Shown: piece by piece, positions 16,237 to 20,717 of the stretch
Position numbering within the stretch: position 1 is the first letter of the stretch
Layout of the letters: each line of letters opens with the position of its first letter
Virus record (IMG/VR): IMGVR_UViG_3300022927_000152
Span: 1-20,717 of that record
Source of the DNA: a virus
Strand: one strand, 5' to 3'
Length of the DNA: 20,717 nucleotides
The notes under the pieces: generated by a model
The model's input: only the letters and a program-made list of their open reading frames with translations
What the model was told of the DNA's origin: nothing
Database searches by the model: none
Position numbers and translations under genes: made by a program

Positions 16237-16395
16237 TTACTCCGTTATTATTTTTATTGCTTTAATTGACATACCATCAATGTCATAAATAAATTCCTGC
16301 AGACATTGGTCAATTTCTTCATCAACTTCTCCGTCTACAGGAACTGGGTATTCATCTTCATCTATGTTCAGGGTTAAGAATACTTTAACTATCAT
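16237..16395 (-). CDS. Small acidic conserved-type phage protein (52 residues)
   Basis: This short frame fills what would otherwise be a 150-base gap. It reads MIVKVFLTLNIDEDEYPVPV at the start, followed by DGEVDEEIDQCLQEF and ending GMSIKAIKIITE. The pattern (beta strand, D-x-x-EYP-x-P-x-DG, acidic helix, 'DIDG-x-x-I' strand) recurs in small phage proteins I have seen, but no function is known to me. The start overlaps the DUF3310 end by 11 bases. Its TAA shares one base with the longer RNR ATG (TAATG), and the RNR ribosome site lies inside it. Length, composition and tight coupling on both sides support a real gene. A link to nucleotide metabolism is only suggested by neighbours. Confidence 0.75.
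   Translation of the reverse strand: MIVKVFLTLNIDEDEYPVPVDGEVDEEIDQCLQEFIYDIDGMSIKAIKIITE
16240..16243 (-). promoter_or_regulatory. Shine-Dalgarno site for RNR
   Basis: GGAG on the leftward strand, within the last codons of the 52-residue gene, lies 8 bases before the ATG at 16231 and only 2 bases before the ATG at 16237. This favours the shorter RNR start. Confidence 0.65.
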
Positions 16396-16624
16396 CTACA
16401 TCCTCAATAAGTTTGGTCAAATACCACTGTGCCTTCTTTAGGTCTTCTGCGCCATTCTTATATCGGTATCGCCATAGGTATTTCATTATATTACCTTGTA
16501 AATAATATTGATACCCATCACCAGTGGCGGCACGAATGGCATCAATGCATTCAATACCTGCCTGATTATAGTGTTTAGGACTATTTACAGGGTCATCAAA
16601 AGATACTGTAATTGTTTCTGCCAT
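16385..16624 (-). CDS. DUF3310 protein
   Basis: The 79-residue protein has the DUF3310 signature: VNSPKHYNQAGIECIDAI (13-30), then GNIMKYLWRYRYKNGAEDLK (44-63) and a final AQWYL helix. DUF3310 occurs in T7 gp1.7, which acts as a phage nucleotide kinase, and as a stand-alone domain in many phages. The stand-alone form may share a nucleotide-related role, but this is not proven. A strong AAAGGAG site precedes the ATG by 7 bases or fewer. Its position between endonuclease I and RNR fits a nucleotide-metabolism group. The final codons overlap the 52-residue gene. Confidence 0.85.
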   Translation of the reverse strand: MAETITVSFDDPVNSPKHYNQAGIECIDAIRAATGDGYQYYLQGNIMKYLWRYRYKNGAEDLKKAQWYLTKLIEDVDDS

Positions 16625-16637
16625 TCGTTTCTCCTTT

Positions 16638-16958
16638 CTAAAAGTTTACTTTAACTACGTTACCGTCACGTTCTTCTACTAACGGTTTCTCTTCTGCCAT
16701 TCCATCAGCATCAATCTGATCAACTAACTTGAACAGCTTACGCCTTACATCATGATCCTGTTCCATTAAAGGTATAGCAGCAATCAACATGTCAGTCAAC
16801 ACTTTCAGATGTGCAAAGTCATCTTCTTTCATTGTGTTGTCATCTGTTGTCAGCATACCTACTGTAAGGTCACCTGTCCAATCTCCATTGTCATCCACTT
16901 CTGGTGAGATACGGATAACGAAATCGTTAGGGTTAAAGTTTATTAGTGAATTTAGCAT
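16638..16958 (-). CDS. Small acidic protein, unknown function
   Basis: The 106-residue acidic protein has an N-terminal beta part (FVIRISPEVDDNGDWTGDLT, about 13-32), a helical middle (about 43-85, with FAHLKVLTDMLIAAIPLME) and a C-terminal DGNVVKVNF strand. I do not recognise a named family, though proteins of this shape occur in the replication arm of marine podoviruses. The AAAAAGGAG ribosome site, 9 bases before the ATG, lies inside the last codons of the endonuclease I gene. It sits between endonuclease I and DUF3310 with no promoter of its own visible, so it is probably expressed with them. Confidence 0.7.
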   Translation of the reverse strand: MLNSLINFNPNDFVIRISPEVDDNGDWTGDLTVGMLTTDDNTMKEDDFAHLKVLTDMLIAAIPLMEQDHDVRRKLFKLVDQIDADGMAEEKPLVEERDGNVVKVNF

Positions 16959-16962
16959 ATGT

Positions 16963-17415
16963 TTAGCTCCTTTTTATTTTGTCATAAGGAAATACTACTA
17001 AGTCTGGATGATTGTCAACACCTTTCTCTTTCAACCATTCTTCTGGAATAACCCTATCTGCATATAAGAATTTATTTCTTTCACACCATGTGGCGTATGT
17101 TGTCTTTGCTCCTTTACTCAACTTACGTTTACTGTTTTCAAATACAAATCGTATGTCAAGATCAGGATGCTGTTTCTTTACTGCTACGTGTTTGCGTCTA
17201 TCATCTGATGTGAACCTTCCTTTCACCTCTACAATGATACCGTTCGCAAGTATAAAGTCAGGGGTATAGGTGCGGTACATCAAGTCTTCCCATTCTATTT
17301 TAATGGCTTCGTACTTGAACTTTACTTTGTGTTCATTCAAGTAGTCTTTGACTTTGATCTCTAGCCCACTCCTATACCCATGCTTTAGTGCAGCCCTGAA
17401 CTGCTTACCGTTCAT
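16963..17415 (-). CDS. T7 endonuclease I-like Holliday junction resolvase
   Basis: At 150 residues it matches the length of T7 gp3 (149). The PD-(D/E)XK catalytic set is E19 (RSGLEIKV), D53 (YTPDFIL), and E63-V-K65 (IIVEVKG). Its spacing is almost identical to T7 E20, D55, E65, K67. T7 gp3 cleaves four-way junctions and branched DNA, clearing them before packaging and degrading host DNA together with an exonuclease. The same role is expected here, and a RecB-like nuclease is encoded two genes upstream. The start is coupled to the coiled-coil gene by a TAATG overlap at 17415. Confidence is high because all four residues and the flanking phrases agree. Confidence 0.92.
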   Translation of the reverse strand: MNGKQFRAALKHGYRSGLEIKVKDYLNEHKVKFKYEAIKIEWEDLMYRTYTPDFILANGIIVEVKGRFTSDDRRKHVAVKKQHPDLDIRFVFENSKRKLSKGAKTTYATWCERNKFLYADRVIPEEWLKEKGVDNHPDLVVFPYDKIKRS

Positions 17416-17621
17416 TAGATAAACGGATGCCAGTTCACACGGCGTACACCTAATGCCTTGAGTTCTTCACTCAATAGCTGATCTGCTTCCTTACGTGCTT
17501 CCATTGCTGCACGTAAACCTGCATATCGTTTCTCACTGAGTTCACGTTTACGCTCACGCAGTTGTTCTTCAAGCATTTTGATTTCATCTTGAAGTTCTTT
17601 AATTTCATCATCACCTAACAT
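17415..17621 (-). CDS. Short coiled-coil protein
   Basis: The 68-residue protein is dominated by a charged helix (about 4-55) with heptad-like spacing of Leu, Ile and Met (EIKELQDEIKMLEEQLRERK). It ends in a small RRVNWHPFI tail. This is a probable dimeric coiled coil of unknown function. It lies between two nuclease genes, 2 bases downstream of the Cas4/RecB-like gene and overlapping endonuclease I by one base (TAATG). It could be an adaptor or regulator of either nuclease, but this is only context. Small coiled-coil genes like this are common in phage replication arms. Confidence 0.65.
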   Translation of the reverse strand: MLGDDEIKELQDEIKMLEEQLRERKRELSEKRYAGLRAAMEARKEADQLLSEELKALGVRRVNWHPFI

Positions 17622-17623
17622 AA

Positions 17624-18475
17624 CTAATCCTCTATGTATGCCACCGTCTTGGGGTCTTTTGCTTTACTCATACGTGATGGTTCTTCAACCATCGTAGGCC
17701 AACACTCGTATCTGAAATCACAGAAACGACAGTTGTCATTTAGTACCTTATTCCCTGTGGGTTTACCACGAAAGAACTCAGGCACTGGACTGAAGCAACG
17801 TTTGAACTCGTTGTTGTTTACCGTTTCAACAGTTGTCTTGATTTTATCAAGTTCTTGGTCAAGGTCAAGACCATCAGCAGGTACGTATTTAAACTCACCA
17901 TTGCCTTTGTTCACGACCCACCATCCACCTACACGTTTGCCAGAAGCTTTGGCATAACCTGCAAGCTGCCCTACGTAACCGAACCCGTCACCCTTAGCTA
18001 GTGTAGCAAATGAATCAAACTTGTTCTGGTAGGACCAAGGTGATGCTGACTTCACGTCATCAACAGCACCGTCTAGGACAAGATCATAAGAGCCAGAAAC
18101 CCTAGTATCATTACTATCTCCCACTGTAAGGCTAACTTTATCAGTGTCTTCAAACTCCACACTAGCAGCTTTAAGCAGACCTTTAAAAACAGCCTCAACA
18201 ATATCTCCTATCATCATGTTCATTACAAATGTAGTCGGCTTTGGTAGAGCCTTATCGGGATGGTTCTTTTGAAACCACAGTTGACAAGTAGGACGCCCAA
18301 TGTTGGACATCCTAAGTGTAAACTCATCCCGTGACTTACCACTGCCGAACTGACGAAGTACTGCATCAGCAACCTCTGCACCAATATCTTTAGCTTGTTT
18401 CTCAGTGAACGTGCTCTTTCCATTGGCAGCATCAGTCATGAACTGGTGCAGCTTTAGTTCAGCAGGGTGGTTCAT
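17624..18475 (-). CDS. Cas4/RecB-like PD-(D/E)XK nuclease with Fe-S cysteines
   Basis: This is a 283-residue nuclease of the RecB/Cas4 type. Visible motifs are E94 (MIGDIVEAV), D131 (GSYDLVLDG), D140-V-K142 (DDVKSA) and Q170-x3-Y174 (GQLAGYA), the standard order for this superfamily. Four cysteines, C64 (RPTCQLW) and C249, C252, C258 (C-x2-C-x5-C near the end), match the Fe-S staple of AddB and Cas4 nucleases. Such enzymes are DNA exonucleases; in T7-like phages an exonuclease (gp6 in T7) works with endonuclease I in host DNA breakdown and primer removal. I infer the same division of labour here. It is coupled to the SSB gene upstream by a TAATG overlap at 18475. No cas genes are nearby, so a CRISPR role is unlikely. 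Confidence 0.82.
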   Translation of the reverse strand: MNHPAELKLHQFMTDAANGKSTFTEKQAKDIGAEVADAVLRQFGSGKSRDEFTLRMSNIGRPTCQLWFQKNHPDKALPKPTTFVMNMMIGDIVEAVFKGLLKAASVEFEDTDKVSLTVGDSNDTRVSGSYDLVLDGAVDDVKSASPWSYQNKFDSFATLAKGDGFGYVGQLAGYAKASGKRVGGWWVVNKGNGEFKYVPADGLDLDQELDKIKTTVETVNNNEFKRCFSPVPEFFRGKPTGNKVLNDNCRFCDFRYECWPTMVEEPSRMSKAKDPKTVAYIED

Positions 18476-19365
18476 TACACGAAATCCTCTGCGTCAATAT
18501 CCACGAATGACTCAACAGTATCTGTGTCTGTGTCATCATTCTTGTACGCATTGTCATCCCAAGCACCCTTGATGTACTGGTTGTAATTCTCCACCCATGC
18601 TAGAAAGTTGGCAAATGTTTCCTGCTCTGCGTCTGACACATCAAGTGTCTCGTTCAGATCAAGAGCCAACGTAGGCAGGTAGAACTTACTACCGTTAGGC
18701 AATGAACGTTCTTCAGTTGCAGCTTTGATGTTGTGCTGCACTGGCAAACGGCGCATCTTGCCTAGCTTGTTGAACAGTGTTCCTGCAGTTTTAAATGCAT
18801 CACGGTTTTCAATCTCCCAGATGAATGCCTGTTCATCTAGTTCAACTGGATTACCCTGTGCATCAGTAACGTCATGCAGTTGCACTGTACCGAACATAAC
18901 ACGAACACGTTTGATCTGACGGATCAACTCTTGTGTTTTCTCAGGTAATGCTGCGAAGTCTTCAATATAACCTGCAGGTTTACCACAGTTGAAGCCACCA
19001 TCATTATCCTTCATGTCATTGTTCAGATCGTTAGCCATCAGAGTTTTGACATAACGGTTAGGTGTTGTGTCGTTACCCTTGATAAAACGCTTGTACATGA
19101 AGCGTTGTAGGTATGGACGAATAGTCGCAGTAGATGCATAGTACGTTGGCCCATCTGGGATTTCCAACTTGTATGTACCACCTGATACAACTTCCATCTT
19201 TACCTTCTTGCCGTTCACTGTTTCCTCACCCATGATAGCTGAGTGATTGATACGTAAACGTGCAAGTGTACTTGCTTGTGACTTCTGATTGTTGTCAACA
19301 GACATGCCCATTGCTTCAGCCATTGCGTTGAAGTTACTAGTGTTAATTGTTGCTACTTGATTCAT
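18475..19365 (-). CDS. Single-stranded DNA-binding protein candidate
   Basis: The 296-residue protein has an N-terminal region resembling phage ssDNA-binding folds (STLARLRINHSAIMGEETV, then beta strands up to about 85), an aromatic/basic middle (YLQRFMYKRFI) and a strongly acidic tail over the last 30 residues ending DIDAEDFV. Acidic C-terminal tails with an aromatic residue near the end are typical of T7 gp2.5 and other SSBs, which use them to bind polymerase and helicase. Its place directly after DNA polymerase and before the recombination nucleases fits. Sequence similarity to a named SSB family cannot be shown by eye, so the call rests on architecture and synteny. It has a strong AAAAGGAG site 7 bases before the ATG and a sigma70-like promoter just upstream. 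Confidence 0.68.
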   Translation of the reverse strand: MNQVATINTSNFNAMAEAMGMSVDNNQKSQASTLARLRINHSAIMGEETVNGKKVKMEVVSGGTYKLEIPDGPTYYASTATIRPYLQRFMYKRFIKGNDTTPNRYVKTLMANDLNNDMKDNDGGFNCGKPAGYIEDFAALPEKTQELIRQIKRVRVMFGTVQLHDVTDAQGNPVELDEQAFIWEIENRDAFKTAGTLFNKLGKMRRLPVQHNIKAATEERSLPNGSKFYLPTLALDLNETLDVSDAEQETFANFLAWVENYNQYIKGAWDDNAYKNDDTDTDTVESFVDIDAEDFV

Positions 19366-19372
19366 ATATAAT

Positions 19373-19380
19373 CTCCTTTT
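19373..19380 (-). promoter_or_regulatory. Strong Shine-Dalgarno site of the SSB gene
   Basis: AAAAGGAG lies 7 bases before the SSB ATG (19365). It is among the strongest ribosome sites in the window, in keeping with the high amounts of protein an SSB needs. Confidence 0.8.
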
Positions 19381-19397
19381 CTGTTTGCGAGTCTATA

Positions 19398-19426
19398 GTT
19401 ATATCACGACACATCTTTTGTGTCAA
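19398..19426 (-). promoter_or_regulatory. Near-consensus sigma70 promoter for the SSB operon
   Basis: On the leftward strand TTGACA (19421-19426) is separated by exactly 17 bases from TATAAC (19398-19403), and TGA directly precedes the -10, making it an extended -10 promoter. The -35 is a perfect consensus and the -10 matches 5 of 6. The -35 lies inside the last codons of the polymerase gene and the -10 immediately follows its stop (19404-19406). Transcription would start near 19391, about 25 bases before the SSB start codon. It implies that host RNA polymerase reads this operon. Confidence 0.72.
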
Positions 19427-20717
19427 GCCAATTTGGACCGATCTTTGCCTCTAATAAAAGTGGTACATTGAAATCCAGTTTCCACTTCTTATTAACGATG
19501 GCAAGCAGTCGGTCATTGGCTGCATGAATAATCCGTAATACTTTGTCCTTCTCGTTGGGATGCACATCAATCACGATGGAGTCGTGTACGGTATTGACGA
19601 TGCATGATTGCATTTGGTTAGCCCCTAATAACTTGTCAATGTATATCAGGGATATAGGTACAATGTCAGCAGTGGCAAACGATTGTACAGGAAAGTTTTT
19701 AATCTGTGTGAAAAATGTCACAGTACCATTTGCACGGCGAGTAACATCAGGGAAAGAGAACTCACGACCAGATGGTGTTTTGATCTTACCCGTAGCTAGT
19801 GCCTCACGTGCTAGGTCTTTGTGCCACTTGCCAATGCCAGAGTATTTCTTAGTAAACTGCTCGTAGTACGCAGCCTCTGCAGGTGTACGACCAAATCCAC
19901 TGGCACCATATAACGGAGCAAATGTATGTGCCTTGGCCTCTTGGCGTGACATGTTCTGTCCTGCATCAGTAATGACCTGTGCAGTGTATGAGTGTACATC
20001 AAAGCCTGTGGTCACCTCATCAATGGCGGTCTTGTCCTGTGATAGGAACGCAGCCACACGAAACTCTAACTGTGCAAAGTCGGCTTCCATGATCTCACCG
20101 CCATCCCAACGTGACTTGAACACACGTTTCACAGGGAACGTACCACCACGTGGCATGTTCTGCATGTTAGGATCGGCACCAGACAAACGTCCAGTAGCGG
20201 TGCGGTGTTGAAGTAACCTGACGTGCAGCTTACCATCTTGCTTTACATGTGTTGAGATACCTTCCACAAAGCTTGAGAGATATGTGTCAACGGCAGACAA
20301 ACGGCGTACTCGTTGTAAGAACAACACTGCGTCTTGCATATTACGTTCTCTAGCGACACCTTCAAGGTATTCAAGCTTATCTTTACTTGTTGCGAAACCG
20401 TTGGCTGAAGCCCATTTTGAAGTTGGAGCATTGAACTTTAACCCCGCAACTGTGCTACGTATATCCATGAAAATATATCCTGTAGCATTACATGTTGTAC
20501 ATTTGTTTGGTCTTGCATATCGTGTACCATCCTTTCTTGTTTTGTATGTGTGTCCTGTGCCATTGCAAGTACTGCACTGTTTAGCCTTTTGTTTGTACAA
20601 CATCACACTGTTCTGACGTACCGTGCTACGATACTCTGTGTCAGACATACGAAAGTCATCAAACAAATCTGCCCACACTTTCTTGTCCTTGGGTTTCTTG
20701 CTGTAGATAACCCATGA
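19404..20717 (-). CDS. polA: DNA polymerase A with DnaJ-type zinc finger (5' truncated)
   Basis: The frame is open through the window edge (SWVIYSKKPKDKK precedes the GTG at 20678), so the N-terminal exonuclease part lies outside. Counting from that codon: two CxxCxGxG-type motifs, CSTCNGTG (35-42) and CTTCNATG (60-67), form a DnaJ-like zinc finger. The polymerase domain follows with motif A EADFAQLEFRVAAFLS (D200), motif B RQEAKAHTFAPLYGASGFG (R245, K249, F253, Y257) and motif C VHDSIVID (H365, D366). This finger-plus-PolA layout is known from HMO-2011-type phages. F253 matches E. coli Pol I F762. Motif C has HDS where the usual family form is HDE. It replicates the phage genome and heads the leftward arm visible here. 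Confidence 0.95.
   Translation of the reverse strand, partial: SWVIYSKKPKDKKVWADLFDDFRMSDTEYRSTVRQNSVMLYKQKAKQCSTCNGTGHTYKTRKDGTRYARPNKCTTCNATGYIFMDIRSTVAGLKFNAPTSKWASANGFATSKDKLEYLEGVARERNMQDAVLFLQRVRRLSAVDTYLSSFVEGISTHVKQDGKLHVRLLQHRTATGRLSGADPNMQNMPRGGTFPVKRVFKSRWDGGEIMEADFAQLEFRVAAFLSQDKTAIDEVTTGFDVHSYTAQVITDAGQNMSRQEAKAHTFAPLYGASGFGRTPAEAAYYEQFTKKYSGIGKWHKDLAREALATGKIKTPSGREFSFPDVTRRANGTVTFFTQIKNFPVQSFATADIVPISLIYIDKLLGANQMQSCIVNTVHDSIVIDVHPNEKDKVLRIIHAANDRLLAIVNKKWKLDFNVPLLLEAKIGPNWLDTKDVS
19408..19424. repeat. Inverted repeat in the promoter spacer (operator-like dyad)
   Basis: GACACA and TGTGTC form a perfect 6-bp dyad around a 5-base centre. It overlaps the -35 and fills most of the spacer of the SSB promoter, the position of a repressor operator. 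It is also the coding sequence for the polymerase C-terminus (DTKDV), and there is no T-run, so it is not an intrinsic terminator. Confidence 0.55.

Noticed and set aside
16266-16291. TTGACA on the rightward strand as a promoter
   Set aside because: The nearest TAAATA is only 14 bases away and it would read against the leftward genes.
17011-17021. TTGACA on the leftward strand within endonuclease I as a promoter for the 106-residue gene
   Set aside because: The hexamer at 18 bases (TATTTC) is a poor -10, so I do not claim it.
17624-18475. Cas4-like gene as evidence of a CRISPR locus
   Set aside because: No cas1, cas2 or repeat-spacer array is present; context is phage replication.
20284-20616. 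Rightward frame of 110 codons inside the polymerase
   Set aside because: Its Cys-containing sequence is the antisense of the zinc-finger region; no ribosome site.
20676-20678. GTG as the polymerase start
   Set aside because: The frame stays open with protein-like sequence to the window edge, and the exonuclease domain normally lies upstream, so this is an internal Val codon.

Overview
The window is a compact segment of a lytic, T7-like short-tailed marine bacteriophage. It has moderately AT-rich DNA, almost no non-coding sequence, no tRNA or rRNA genes, and no transposon, integrase or CRISPR array that I can see. The best clue to its type is at the right edge. A family A DNA polymerase carries a DnaJ-type pair of CxxCxGxG zinc-finger motifs just ahead of its polymerase domain. 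From established knowledge, this arrangement is the hallmark of the HMO-2011-type phages, first known from a SAR116 host and later from other marine Alphaproteobacteria. The class II ribonucleotide reductase, MazG-like protein, T7 endonuclease I homologue and Gly-rich internal virion proteins fit that assignment. The exact host is inference.

Layout. Bases 1-13256 are the rightward virion arm: the 3' end of a tail hub protein, a beta-rich tail fibre, a repeat-built probable fibre/adhesin, a tail-assembly chaperone-like protein, a one-TM holin candidate, then a block of probable internal virion (ejection) proteins of 905, 71, 176, 364 and 1269 residues. Bases 13296-20717 are the leftward replication and nucleotide-metabolism arm. 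Read in its own direction it runs: DNA polymerase, ssDNA-binding protein, Cas4/RecB-like nuclease, coiled-coil protein, endonuclease I, an unknown, DUF3310, a 52-residue small protein, class II RNR, DUF1289, a candidate PD-(D/E)XK nuclease, an RMF-like protein and MazG-like. The arms converge on a strong hairpin terminator at 13266-13297 whose T-run overlaps the MazG stop codon.

How the genes work together. The nucleases (endonuclease I, Cas4/RecB-like, PD-(D/E)XK candidate) can process branched replication intermediates and degrade host DNA. RNR, MazG-like and DUF3310 would then supply or clean up deoxynucleotides for the polymerase, with the SSB protecting single strands. The RMF-like protein may act on host ribosomes. 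Many neighbours overlap by one base (TAATG), suggesting translational coupling. A near-consensus sigma70 promoter (TTGACA, 17 bp, TATAAC, extended -10) with a dyad in its spacer sits at the 3' end of the polymerase gene and points at the SSB operon.

Points most worth a second look: the promoter with its operator-like dyad; a strict 11/22-residue repeat in the 905-residue virion protein; a short GL[LM][AS]R motif shared by three internal virion proteins; the RMF-like gene; the repeat-built adhesin with atypical codon use; and the finger-bearing polymerase.
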